Positions 1-8,252 of a stretch of 64,000 bases of DNA are shown here, one piece after another. The position numbers and the translations under genes are program-made. The number at the start of each line of letters is the position of its first letter. The stretch's first letter is position 1. The notes beneath the pieces are model-generated. The model ran no database searches and was not told the origin of the DNA. It worked only from the letters and a program-made list of their open reading frames with translations. Source of the DNA: Mixta intestinalis. GTDB taxonomy: Bacteria; Pseudomonadota; Gammaproteobacteria; Enterobacterales; Enterobacteriaceae. The DNA lies in contig NZ_CP028271.1 of assembly GCF_009914055.1 (NCBI RefSeq), forward strand, positions 3,782,001-3,846,000, written 5' to 3'.

Positions 1-835
1 CTGGCTTTTCCATCATGGCGCCTGTCAGGAGAGTAGAAAATCTGAGATGGGTATTACCCGTCTCAACGGCAAATCTCCCGAGGCGGTGTTAACAGAAGTG
101 AGCGCAGGCTGGCGTGATGAAACCACGCCGGTCGTCATGGCAGGGATGGTCGGTAGCAATGCTGGCTGGAAAGTTACACCTTACTTACCCTGTCCTGCCC
201 GCTTCAGCGAGTTCGGTAGCCAGATCACTACGGTAGCAGAAGGCGTCTTTATTGTTCCCGGCCTTTGCGTACTGCGTGATAACAATCACAACGTTATGCG
301 CGGTGAAGAGACTCAACTGCTTGGTGCCCGTGAATTAAAGCCTGCGCCACTCTACATCATGCCCGGAACCCACTGCAAATGGGTACAGGCCGATAGTGAG
401 CAGGTAAATGAATTTCGCACCGTAATGACCGGAGAGCTGCACCATTTATTATTAACTCATTCGCTGGTGGGTGCCGGATTACCCGAACAGCTGCCGAGTA
501 CCGAAGCTTTTCACGCTGGGCTGACGCAGGGGCTGGAAACCGCTGCGCCGTTGGCTCGTCTGTTTGAAGTGCGCGCTGCGCATGTGCTGGGCACCATGGC
601 GCGCGAACAGGTTAGTGAATTTCTCTCCGGGTTGCTGATTGGCAACGAGGTTGCCAGCATGGTTCGCGAATGGCAGCCAGAAACAAGACAACCTATTACT
701 ATCGTCGCTGGATCGGCGCTTGCGGAACGTTATCGTCAGGCGCTTAACGCGCTCGGTATCAGGGCGCAGGTACTGGAAGGCGATATCGCATTTCAGGCAG
801 GCATAAGGAGTATCGCTCATGCAGTGGCAAAATAA
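1..835 (+). CDS. dgoK: 2-dehydro-3-deoxygalactonokinase, 5' end cut by window
   Basis: Phosphorylates 2-dehydro-3-deoxy-D-galactonate to the 6-phosphate, the second step of D-galactonate breakdown. The reading frame is open from base 2, and the codons before the first ATG (47) continue the family N-terminus (WLFHHGACQESRKSE, then MGITRLNGKSP), so only about the first 15 residues are missing and ATG 47 is internal. The core GTHCKWVQAD and MTGELHHLL segments and the C-terminal FQAGIRSIAHAVAK match E. coli DgoK closely. Its last 17 bases overlap dgoA, so the two are probably translationally coupled. The regulator dgoR, which lies upstream in E. coli, is outside the window. Confidence 0.95.
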   Translation, partial: WLFHHGACQESRKSEMGITRLNGKSPEAVLTEVSAGWRDETTPVVMAGMVGSNAGWKVTPYLPCPARFSEFGSQITTVAEGVFIVPGLCVLRDNNHNVMRGEETQLLGARELKPAPLYIMPGTHCKWVQADSEQVNEFRTVMTGELHHLLLTHSLVGAGLPEQLPSTEAFHAGLTQGLETAAPLARLFEVRAAHVLGTMAREQVSEFLSGLLIGNEVASMVREWQPETRQPITIVAGSALAERYRQALNALGIRAQVLEGDIAFQAGIRSIAHAVAK

Positions 836-1436
836 ACTTCCACTTATCGCTATCCTGCGTGGCATCACGCCAGCAGAGGCACACGATCACGTTGCGGCAG
901 TCATTGAAGCGGGGTTCGAAGCAGTGGAAATCCCGCTAAATTCGCCAGAATGGCGCACCAGTATTCCCGCCATGGTTAAGGCGTTTGGCGATAAGGCGTT
1001 GATCGGCGCAGGCACAGTACTGAAGCCGGAGCTGGTAGATGAGTTGGCGCAGATGGGATGCAGGCTTATCGTTACGCCAAATATCCAGCCGGAGGTAATC
1101 CGACGTGCGGTAGGCTACGGCATGAGCGTCTGCCCCGGTTGTGCTACGGCTACCGAGGCATTCAACGCCATTGATGCGGGCGCACAGGCGCTGAAGATTT
1201 TTCCTTCCTCTGCCTTCGGCACCGATTATATCAAGGCATTAAAGGCGGTACTGCCGCCGGAAATCCCGGTATTTGCCGTTGGCGGTGTGACGCCACAAAA
1301 CCTGGCACAGTGGCTACAGGCTGGCTGTATCGGTGCAGGATTGGGTGGCGACCTTTATCGTGCCGGGCAGCCGCTAAGCCGTACCGTTGAACAGGCGGAA
1401 GCATTCGTTAAAGCGTATCGAGAGGCAGTGCAATGA
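819..1436 (+). CDS. dgoA: 2-dehydro-3-deoxy-6-phosphogalactonate aldolase
   Basis: Cleaves KDPGal into pyruvate and glyceraldehyde 3-phosphate, the final step of D-galactonate catabolism. At 205 residues it is full length for a KDPG/KDPGal class I aldolase (TIM barrel). Visible catalytic residues are Glu37 (AVEIPL), the Schiff-base Lys126 (ALKIFPSSAFG) and Arg14 (AILRG). It overlaps dgoK by 17 bp and dgoD by 4 bp (ATGA), which marks a tight operon. The start at 819 is the one that overlaps dgoK and matches the usual N-terminus MQWQNKLPLIAILRG. Confidence 0.96.
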   Translation: MQWQNKLPLIAILRGITPAEAHDHVAAVIEAGFEAVEIPLNSPEWRTSIPAMVKAFGDKALIGAGTVLKPELVDELAQMGCRLIVTPNIQPEVIRRAVGYGMSVCPGCATATEAFNAIDAGAQALKIFPSSAFGTDYIKALKAVLPPEIPVFAVGGVTPQNLAQWLQAGCIGAGLGGDLYRAGQPLSRTVEQAEAFVKAYREAVQ

Positions 1437-2581
1437 AAATTACCAAATTAACCACTTACCGTTTGCCCCCCCGCTGGATGTTTCTGAAGATTGAAACGGA
1501 TGAAGGTATTGTTGGCTGGGGCGAGCCGGTGATTGAAGGTCGTGCCCGCACGGTAGAAGCGGCGGTGCATGAGCTGGGTGAATATCTGATCGGACAGGAC
1601 CCGGCGCGTATTAACGATCTCTGGCAGGTAATGTATCGCGGCGGCTTTTATCGCGGCGGCCCGATTCTGATGAGCGCTATCGCTGGTATTGATCAGGCAT
1701 TGTGGGATATTAAAGGCAAAGTGTTAAACGCGCCGGTCTGGCAATTAATGGGTGGCCTGGTGCGCGATAAAATTAAAGCCTATAGCTGGGTTGGCGGCGA
1801 TCGACCAGCAGAAGTGATTAATGGCATTAATACTCTGCGAAATATTGGCTTCGATACGTTTAAATTAAACGGCTGTGAAGAACTGGGCATAATTGACAAT
1901 GCGCGCAAGGTTGATGCAGCGGTAAATACCGTGGCGCAGATCCGTGAAGTATTCGGAATGGATATTGAATTCGGGCTGGATTTCCACGGTCGTGTTAGCG
2001 TGCCGATGGCAAAAATTTTAATTAAAGAACTGGAATCCTATCGTCCGTTATTTATTGAAGAACCGGTACTGGCGGAACAGGCTGAATATTATCCAAAACT
2101 GGCGGAGCAAACCTCTATTCCTATTGCCGCAGGCGAACGTATGTTTTCACGCTTTGAATTTAAGCGCGTGCTTAATGCAGGCGGTCTGGCAATTCTGCAA
2201 CCGGATCTCTCCCATGCTGGTGGCATTACCGAGTGCTATAAAATTGCTGCTATGGCGGAAGCTTACGATGTTGGCCTGGCACCGCATTGCCCGTTGGGGC
2301 CGATCGCGCTGGCGGCCTGTCTGCATGTAGATTTTGTGGCGCGTAACGCTGTGTTCCAGGAGCAGAGTATGGGCATTCATTACAACAAAGGTGCCGAGCT
2401 ATTCGACTTTGTAAAAAACAAAGAAGATTTCAAAATGGAAGGCGGATATTTCCTGCCATTGATGAAGCCAGGCCTGGGTGTGGACATTGACGAAGAGCAG
2501 GTTATTGCCCGTAGCAAAAATAGTGCTGACTGGCGCAATCCATTATGGCGACATGAGGATGGCTCCGTCGCTGAATGGTAA
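1433..2581 (+). CDS. dgoD: D-galactonate dehydratase
   Basis: Dehydrates D-galactonate to 2-dehydro-3-deoxygalactonate, the first catabolic step. It is a 382-residue enolase-superfamily protein of the mandelate racemase subgroup. The metal ligands fall at the positions known for DgoD (Asp183, Glu209, Glu235), and the catalytic histidines are His185 (LDFHGR) and His285 (APHCPLGP). The gene starts inside the end of dgoA (ATGA overlap). A 107-bp gap holding two RNA hairpins separates it from dgoT. Nothing suggests loss of function. Confidence 0.97.
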   Translation: MKITKLTTYRLPPRWMFLKIETDEGIVGWGEPVIEGRARTVEAAVHELGEYLIGQDPARINDLWQVMYRGGFYRGGPILMSAIAGIDQALWDIKGKVLNAPVWQLMGGLVRDKIKAYSWVGGDRPAEVINGINTLRNIGFDTFKLNGCEELGIIDNARKVDAAVNTVAQIREVFGMDIEFGLDFHGRVSVPMAKILIKELESYRPLFIEEPVLAEQAEYYPKLAEQTSIPIAAGERMFSRFEFKRVLNAGGLAILQPDLSHAGGITECYKIAAMAEAYDVGLAPHCPLGPIALAACLHVDFVARNAVFQEQSMGIHYNKGAELFDFVKNKEDFKMEGGYFLPLMKPGLGVDIDEEQVIARSKNSADWRNPLWRHEDGSVAEW

Positions 2582-2626
2582 TAGCTATTTAGTCCTTTAG
2601 CTTTAAATAAAAAATATCACATCACC

Positions 2627-2666
2627 CTCTGTAACTTACAGAGCATGGTGAGGAATCTCGCCATGC
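2627..2666 (+). other. Tandem RNA hairpins between dgoD and dgoT
   Basis: Two stem-loops sit back to back. CTCTGT/ACAGAG (2627-2643) has a 5-nt loop. GCATGGTGAG/CTCGCCATGC (2643-2666) has one G.U pair and a GAAT tetraloop. No T-run follows, so these look like 3'-end stabilising or processing structures inside the dgo transcript rather than a terminator. The dgoT ribosome site (CTGGAGA) lies just after them. Confidence 0.45.
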
Positions 2667-2688
2667 CAAAATCTGGAGACAGATAATT

Positions 2689-3981
2689 ATGGATATTCCT
2701 GTAACTACGGTAAAAACCGGGCGACGTCGCTATCTGACGCTGGGGATGATTTTCATTACCGTTGTCATTTGCTATGTTGACCGGGCTAATCTGGCAGTGG
2801 CATCAGCCCATATTCAGCAAGAGTTTGGTATCAGCAAGGCGCAAATGGGCTATATTTTTTCCGCCTTCGCCTGGCTTTATACGATTTGCCAGATTCCCGG
2901 CGGCTGGTTCCTCGATCGCGTCGGCTCACGCCTGACCTATTTTATCGCCATTTTCGGTTGGTCGGTCGCTACGCTCTTACAGGGTTTCGCTACCGGGCTG
3001 ATGTCGCTGATAGGTTTACGTGCGATAACCGGTATTTTCGAAGCGCCAGCTTTTCCCACTGACAACCGGATGGTTACTAGTTGGTTCCCGGAACAGGAGC
3101 GCGCCTCGGCGGTAGGCTTCTACACATCCGGGCAGTTTGTCGGCCTGGCATTCCTTACTCCGCTGTTAATCTGGATTCAGGAGGTGTTGAGCTGGCACTG
3201 GGTCTTTATTATCACCGGTGGCATCGGTATCCTCTGGTCAATGGTCTGGTTTAAGATCTATCAGCCACCGCGCCTGACCAAAGGCCTCAGCAAAGCAGAG
3301 CTGGATTACATTCGCGACGGTGGTGGTCTGGTGGATGGCGATGCGCCTGCGGCAAAAAGTGCGCGACAGCCGTTAACTCGTGCTGACTGGAGGCTGGTTT
3401 TCCATCACAAATTGATTGGTGTCTATCTTGGCCAGTTTGCTGTTACCTCTACACTCTGGTTTTTCCTGACCTGGTTTCCGAATTATCTGACGCAGGAGAA
3501 GGGCATCACCGCGCTGAAGGCGGGTTTTATGACCACCGTTCCTTTTCTCGCAGCATTCTTTGGCGTACTGCTCTCGGGTTGGGTAGCGGATTGCCTGGTG
3601 CGTAAAGGTTATTCCCTCGGCGTGGCACGTAAAACGCCCATTATCTGCGGCCTGTTGATCTCTACCTGCATTATGGGCGCTAACTACACTAACGATCCGG
3701 TCTGGATTATGACGCTGATGGCGGTTGCCTTTTTCGGCAACGGCTTCGCGTCTATCACCTGGTCGCTGGTTTCTTCACTGGCACCGATGCGTCTGATTGG
3801 CCTGACCGGCGGCATGTTCAACTTTATTGGTGGGCTGGGCGGCATTACCGTACCGCTGGTGATTGGCTACCTGGCACAGGATTATGGCTTCGGCCCGGCG
3901 CTGGTCTATATCTCCGCGGTGGCGTTGATCGGCGCGCTCTCTTATATCCTGCTGGTGGGAGAGGTAAAACGCGTGGGCTAG
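2689..3981 (+). CDS. dgoT: D-galactonate transporter (MFS)
   Basis: Proton-coupled uptake of D-galactonate across the inner membrane. It is a 430-residue major facilitator protein of the anion:cation symporter branch, with about 12 hydrophobic segments. The family motif ICYVDRANLAVA is in the first segment and the central cytosolic loop runs from about residue 195 to 235. It starts with ATG after a CTGGAGA ribosome site, downstream of dgoD on the same strand, and is most likely the last gene of the dgo operon. In E. coli cbrA and yidR follow dgoT; here a broken MFS gene lies where cbrA would be. Confidence 0.95.
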   Translation: MDIPVTTVKTGRRRYLTLGMIFITVVICYVDRANLAVASAHIQQEFGISKAQMGYIFSAFAWLYTICQIPGGWFLDRVGSRLTYFIAIFGWSVATLLQGFATGLMSLIGLRAITGIFEAPAFPTDNRMVTSWFPEQERASAVGFYTSGQFVGLAFLTPLLIWIQEVLSWHWVFIITGGIGILWSMVWFKIYQPPRLTKGLSKAELDYIRDGGGLVDGDAPAAKSARQPLTRADWRLVFHHKLIGVYLGQFAVTSTLWFFLTWFPNYLTQEKGITALKAGFMTTVPFLAAFFGVLLSGWVADCLVRKGYSLGVARKTPIICGLLISTCIMGANYTNDPVWIMTLMAVAFFGNGFASITWSLVSSLAPMRLIGLTGGMFNFIGGLGGITVPLVIGYLAQDYGFGPALVYISAVALIGALSYILLVGEVKRVG

Positions 3982-4123
3982 GGCCTTACGCAGAAAAGGG
4001 TTAACAAGCGACGGAATGCAGCTGGCGCGTATCGCCCGGCAAAATCGGGCGGTAACCGTTTCATCGTGATAAATCACTACCGTGGTTCGATCATTAATGA
4101 AACGCGGTTGAGAGGGTTCTGTT

Positions 4124-4783
4124 ATGCATACTGAGCTGTACACTACAACTTTACGACAGCTAAACGCAAAAATTATTCCCTTTATCATCATCTGCTATTT
4201 TGTTGCTAGCCTTGATAAAACTGATATTACTATTGCGGCGTTACAGATGAAGGTTGAGCCCGGCCTGAGCGCCAGAATGTATGGTTTCGGCATAAGGATG
4301 TTCTATACCTCTTACATCGTTTTTGAAATTTCCAGCAATGTAATCGTGACTAAAGTAGTCGCACGGGTATGGATTGTGCGCATCAATCTGGCTGAAGACT
4401 CAGCTTGAGCGTGTTAACACAGGCGTAGAGCCTGGAAAAAAACCACAGCAGAGACAGCGCATTAAAAAATAAAACCGTACTGCTGCTGAGTCTGGTTTGG
4501 TTTCTGCAAGCGTCCGACTCCATCGGTATTACGCTATTCCTGCCGTTGATTATCAAAAGTGGCGGTCACAGCCGAAGAATTGGCAGGAGACACTGCAGAG
4601 GCCCCGCTCGCCTTTATCAATACCGTAGCAAATTTTGTCGGTCTGGGTTTGCTACCAGTGCTGGCGAAAATCAAAGACATGCCTGACAGTTATTACTACG
4701 GGTACCGGAAGATATTGCGGCTGGTGCTGGAGAATGTGAACGCCTGGTTCACTGGTAAAACGCTGATTACGCCAGTTCCCTGA
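4124..4783 (+). pseudogene. Degraded MFS transporter (ACS family) remnant
   Basis: No intact frame spans this stretch, but pieces of one transporter can be read in order. An N-terminal part at 4124-4408 contains FIIICYFVASLDKTDITIAA, a drifted version of the family's first-segment motif. A middle piece near 4462-4560 reads LLLSLVWFLQASDSIGITLF. A C-terminal piece at 4559-4783 reads AFINTVANFVGLGLLP. The last two are in different frames and the central half of a normal 430-residue protein is missing. It probably once encoded a tartrate or sugar-acid permease, but the substrate cannot be told. It lies between dgoT and yidR, where E. coli has cbrA. Confidence 0.7.
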
Positions 4784-4843
4784 TAGGTTTTTGCCGCCGA
4801 ATCTTTTACCCTGAGGCGAGTCATCGCTTCGGGGTTTTTATCA

Positions 4844-6106
4844 ATGAAACAGCTTACCTTTGCACCGCGTCACCATCAGCTGACCAACATCAACGTCTGG
4901 ACCGCCGATAGCCAGTGGCTGGCTTATGATGTACGTCCCTCTGGTGCCTCTTTTACCGGCCTGACCATCGAGCGCGTCAATGTAGAAAGCGGAGCCACTG
5001 AAATCCTTTATCAGGCACGTGACGGCGCGCATGTTGGCGTGGTGACCGTTAGCCCCGATCTGCCACCGCGCTACGTCTGCATACATGGCCCTGAGCACCC
5101 GGATGCCAGCTGGCGCTACGATTTTCATCATCGGCGCGGCGTTATCATTCAAAACGGCGTTGCGGAAAACCTCGACGCCTGCGATATCACACCGCCTTTT
5201 ACGCCCGGCGCGCTGCGCGGCGGATCGCATGTTCATGTCTTCAGCCCCGATGGTAGCCGTCTCAGCTTCACCTATAACGATCATGTTATGCATGAGTGGA
5301 ACCGTCTGGAAGATCTGCGTAACGTTGGCGTTGCCGTACCGCTGCATGCGGTCTGTCCGGTTAAACAGCATCCGCGTGAGTATGACGGTAGCCACTTTTG
5401 CGTGCTGGTCAGCCGCACTACCTCATCGCCGCAGGCGGGTAGCGATGAAATCAATCGCGCTTACGAAGAGGGCTGGATAGGCAATGGCGGCTATTTGCGT
5501 CCGGATGGCAGCCGTCAGCGCTGGGCGCTGGCCTTTATTGGCGATACGCGGGCAGAGAACGGCGCGACGGTGCCGGAAGTTTATATCGTCGATTTGCCGG
5601 AAAGCCTGAACGATTATGCCCAGCCGGGCGTGGCACCGCTGGAAGGAACGGCGACTCAGCTTCCGGCACCGCCGCATGGTGTGCAGCAGCGGCGTCTGAC
5701 TTTCACGCATCAGCGTCGCTATCCGGGTCTGGTCACCACGCCGCGTCACTGGTTGCGCAGCAGCCCGGACGGTAGCGAAATTGCCTTTTTAATGCGTGAC
5801 GATGCGGGTGTGGTGCAGCTGTGGAGCATTTCGCCGTGCGGCAGCGAACCACGCCAGATTACTCATGGCACGCAGGATATGCAGTCGGCGTTTAGCTGGC
5901 ACCCTGAAGGCGGAAGCCTGGCGATCGTCTGCGATAACAGCGTAATGCTGTGCGACAGTCAAAGCGGTGAGATGCGGCGGCTAACGCAGCGAAGCGCAAC
6001 GCCGCCGATTGGCGATGCGGTCGTCTTTTCACCCGATGGACGTCAAATTGCCTGGATGAACGTCGTTGACGGCTGGCAGCAGATCTTTACGGTAGAGGTG
6101 AGTTAG
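4844..6106 (+). CDS. yidR: YidR-like DUF3748 protein, predicted beta-propeller
   Basis: A 420-residue protein with repeated TolB/WD-like propeller segments (FSPDGSRLSF near residue 136, SPDGSEIAFL near 308, FSPDGRQIAW near 400). It matches the E. coli YidR family, whose biochemical role is unknown. No signal peptide is evident, so it is probably cytosolic. The first ATG follows GAGG-containing sequence by a short gap. Its end overlaps the convergent yidQ by 4 bp. The neighbourhood dgoT / yidR / yidQ / ibpA is the same as in E. coli, which supports the name. Confidence 0.88.
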   Translation: MKQLTFAPRHHQLTNINVWTADSQWLAYDVRPSGASFTGLTIERVNVESGATEILYQARDGAHVGVVTVSPDLPPRYVCIHGPEHPDASWRYDFHHRRGVIIQNGVAENLDACDITPPFTPGALRGGSHVHVFSPDGSRLSFTYNDHVMHEWNRLEDLRNVGVAVPLHAVCPVKQHPREYDGSHFCVLVSRTTSSPQAGSDEINRAYEEGWIGNGGYLRPDGSRQRWALAFIGDTRAENGATVPEVYIVDLPESLNDYAQPGVAPLEGTATQLPAPPHGVQQRRLTFTHQRRYPGLVTTPRHWLRSSPDGSEIAFLMRDDAGVVQLWSISPCGSEPRQITHGTQDMQSAFSWHPEGGSLAIVCDNSVMLCDSQSGEMRRLTQRSATPPIGDAVVFSPDGRQIAWMNVVDGWQQIFTVEVS

Positions 6107-6459
6107 TTCGCTGCCAGCGGCGCAGCCTGAGAGAGGCTTTCCTGGGTATTTGCCAGCTTCTCCGCCTCAGCAACGCGCGCACGCGGCGAATCGATGGACT
6201 GACAGTCATCGGCGCGCAGATAGTCCCAGGGCAGCAGGACGGTATCCAGTACGGCAGAGAAAGGTAGATCGATTAACGCCAGCGGCTTGATCGCCCAGCT
6301 GCTGTTTTCATCGGTCAGCATATCGGCGCTGGCGCGCGTGCCGGGGTAATAGCCCTGGCTGGCACCGGTGTGGGACATCATGCTGGAACATCCAGAGGTA
6401 GTAAATAATGCGCTACAGGCCAGCAGTCCCGCCAAACGGTATTTCTGTATGACATTCAT
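6103..6459 (-). CDS. yidQ: YidQ-like DUF1375 lipoprotein
   Basis: A small outer-envelope lipoprotein of the YidQ (DUF1375) family, function unknown. The chosen start reads MNVIQKYRLAGLLACSA with AAGGG nine bases upstream; upstream in-frame ATGs at 6480 and 6468 have no spaced ribosome site. The signal peptide ends in the lipobox TTSGC, with the lipidated Cys at residue 24. The mature part carries the family block YYPGTRASADM and the segment LIDLPFSAVLDTVLLPWD. It is convergent with yidR (4-bp overlap) and divergent from ibpA. Confidence 0.85.
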   Translation of the reverse strand: MNVIQKYRLAGLLACSALFTTSGCSSMMSHTGASQGYYPGTRASADMLTDENSSWAIKPLALIDLPFSAVLDTVLLPWDYLRADDCQSIDSPRARVAEAEKLANTQESLSQAAPLAAN

Positions 6460-6625
6460 TTTCTTCATCCCTTCAGTCATGGCCCAGGCCAGGCTGAGTT
6501 ATTTCGTCTGCGGCGGGGAAGCTCCCGATCACTCTGTGGTGACTCGCGCCAGATGCATGACGATATCTTCCCCTGAGTGTATGACATTCTCTGTGCTTTG
6601 CTTAAAAAAAAATCGCGAAATCGAT

Positions 6626-6654
6626 CTTGAAAGAATATCAGTAGACCCCATTTT
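6626..6654 (+). promoter_or_regulatory. Sigma32 heat-shock promoter of ibpA
   Basis: CTTGAAA (6626-6632), 13 bases, then CCCCATTTT (6646-6654) is a near-perfect RpoH promoter. It lies about 115 bp before the ibpA start, leaving a 5' leader of about 100 nt. Confidence 0.9.
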
Positions 6655-6739
6655 ACTAACACGGTCAGCGCGGCACTCGCCGCATGGGTTTGCCAGCGTG
6701 ACCGGACGGCCTGTCCATAACGGAAGGCTGCGTTTAACC

Positions 6740-6768
6740 TACTCGCTGAAATTCAGGAGCTTTGTATT
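6740..6768 (+). promoter_or_regulatory. ROSE-like RNA thermometer of ibpA
   Basis: The last hairpin of the leader pairs TCGCT (6743-6747) with the ribosome site AGGAG (6755-6759) across a 7-nt loop. U(U/C)GCU opposite the Shine-Dalgarno is the signature of ROSE elements, which melt on heating. The rest of the leader (6660-6740) can hold further stems. Assignment rests on this motif, gene identity and position. Confidence 0.7.
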
Positions 6769-7185
6769 ATGCGTAACTTTGACCTTTCTCCGCTGTATCG
6801 TTCCGCTATTGGTTTTGATCGTCTGTTTAATCTGCTGGAATCCAACCAGAACCAGAGCAATGGCGGCTACCCTCCGTATAACGTTGAGCTGGTGGCTGAA
6901 AACCATTATCGCATCACCATTGCCGTTGCCGGTTTCGCGCAAAATGAGCTGGATATCACCTCACACGACAATATGCTGATTGTGCGTGGTGCCCATGCGG
7001 AAGAGCAGATTGAGCGGAAATACCTGTATCAGGGCATTGCCGAGCGTAATTTTGAACGTAAATTCCAGCTGGCCGATCATGTCGTCGTGCGCGATGCTCG
7101 TCTGGAAAACGGCCTGCTGTACATCGATCTGGAACGCATCGTTCCGGAAGAGATGAAACCTCGCCGTATCGAAATCCTCAGCTAA
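6769..7185 (+). CDS. ibpA: Small heat-shock protein IbpA
   Basis: ATP-independent holdase that coats aggregating proteins for later release by DnaK and ClpB. Its 138 residues match E. coli IbpA nearly end to end: N-terminus MRNFDLSPLYRSAIGFDRLF, alpha-crystallin domain about 32-125, and a C-terminal IEI motif that docks on the neighbouring dimer. A sigma32 promoter and ROSE-like hairpin precede it. Unlike E. coli, no ibpB follows: a terminator hairpin and a convergent transporter gene come next. A single IbpA is the arrangement reported for Erwiniaceae. Confidence 0.96.
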   Translation: MRNFDLSPLYRSAIGFDRLFNLLESNQNQSNGGYPPYNVELVAENHYRITIAVAGFAQNELDITSHDNMLIVRGAHAEEQIERKYLYQGIAERNFERKFQLADHVVVRDARLENGLLYIDLERIVPEEMKPRRIEILS

Positions 7186-7195
7186 TCTCACTGAT

Positions 7196-7222
7196 AACGC
7201 CGCGGAAACGCGGCGTTGTTGT
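7196..7222 (+). terminator. Hairpin terminator after ibpA
   Basis: AACGCCGCG (7196-7204), GAAA loop, CGCGGCGTT (7209-7217): a perfect 9-bp stem 11 bp after the ibpA stop. The following GTTGT is a poor U-tract. It may serve both ibpA and the convergent eamA-like gene. Confidence 0.6.
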
Positions 7223-7234
7223 ATCCGCGCCCGG

Positions 7235-8137
7235 TTACTCCTGGCGCGCCATACGCCACGACGTTAATCGCCCGCCGAACATATTCATCAACAGCCCCAG
7301 CACAATGACTGCCGCCCCGACGACTTGCTGTAAGCTAAGCCGTTCGCCCAGCAGCAGCGCTGCGCTGAGAATGCCTACTACCGGTACCAGCAGAGAGAGC
7401 GGTGCCACGCGCCAGGTTTCATAGCGTCCCAGCAGCGTACCCCAGATGGCATAGCCTACAATCGTGGCGATAAATGCCAGATAAACCACGACCAACACTG
7501 TCGACAACGTAATCTGCGTCAGGCTATGTACTATCGCCTCGCGGCCTTCAAACAGCCAGGAGCAGAGGAAGAAGGGTGCGATGGGCACCAGCGCACTCCA
7601 GACAACCAGCGACATAATTGGCACGTTGCCACGACGCATAATAACCTTATTGGTAATGTTGCCCATGCCCCAGCAGAGCGCGGCGGCCAGCGTTAGCAGC
7701 ATCGTGGTCATTGTTATACTGGCGGCGCTACCGTGGCCTGAGGTTGCCAGCAGAAACATGCCGCCTGCTGCGATAGCAATGCCTGCCATATGGTGCCATT
7801 TCAGCGATTCAGCCAGCAGCAGAGCGCCAAGCAGCAGGGTAAAAAACGCCTGTGCCTGCAACACCAGCGAGGCCAGCCCGGCGGGCATTCCCAGATTGAT
7901 GGCTAAAAACAGAAAGCCGAACTGACCGAAGCTGATGGTCAGGCCATAAAGCACCAGCCAGCGCAGCGGAATGCGTGGCGGCGGCACAAAAAATATTGCG
8001 GGCAGTGCGACCAGTGAAAAACGCAGCGCGGCCAGCAGGAATGGCGGCATACCGTGCAATCCAACCTTAATCACTACAAAGTTAACGCCCCACGCAACCA
8101 CCACGCAGAGCGCCAGCAACAGATCTTTTATGGTCAT
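7235..8137 (-). CDS. eamA: EamA-type DMT exporter
   Basis: Inner-membrane protein of 300 residues with ten predicted hydrophobic segments and two EamA repeats (about 6-135 and 148-285). The blocks WGVNFVVIKVGLHGMPP, NLGMPAGLASLVLQAQAFFT and LLGRYETWRVAPLSLLVPVVG match E. coli EamA, an exporter of O-acetylserine and cysteine pathway metabolites. The true substrate in this organism is inferred. It is a single gene, convergent with ibpA. Confidence 0.85.
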   Translation of the reverse strand: MTIKDLLLALCVVVAWGVNFVVIKVGLHGMPPFLLAALRFSLVALPAIFFVPPPRIPLRWLVLYGLTISFGQFGFLFLAINLGMPAGLASLVLQAQAFFTLLLGALLLAESLKWHHMAGIAIAAGGMFLLATSGHGSAASITMTTMLLTLAAALCWGMGNITNKVIMRRGNVPIMSLVVWSALVPIAPFFLCSWLFEGREAIVHSLTQITLSTVLVVVYLAFIATIVGYAIWGTLLGRYETWRVAPLSLLVPVVGILSAALLLGERLSLQQVVGAAVIVLGLLMNMFGGRLTSWRMARQE

Positions 8138-8252
8138 CCTGTCTCCCGCCAGTCAGAATAGAGAAGTTTTAATTAACATACTCTCAACATTGACGGTTTA
8201 ATAGCGCCAGATCGGATGCAATTTTAACCGGTAGCGCGATCGAGACAGGCCG

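Noticed and set aside
4559..4783. A separate small gene starting at GTG 4559
   Set aside because: Its sequence reads as the C-terminal part of the broken MFS transporter, frameshifted relative to the preceding piece.
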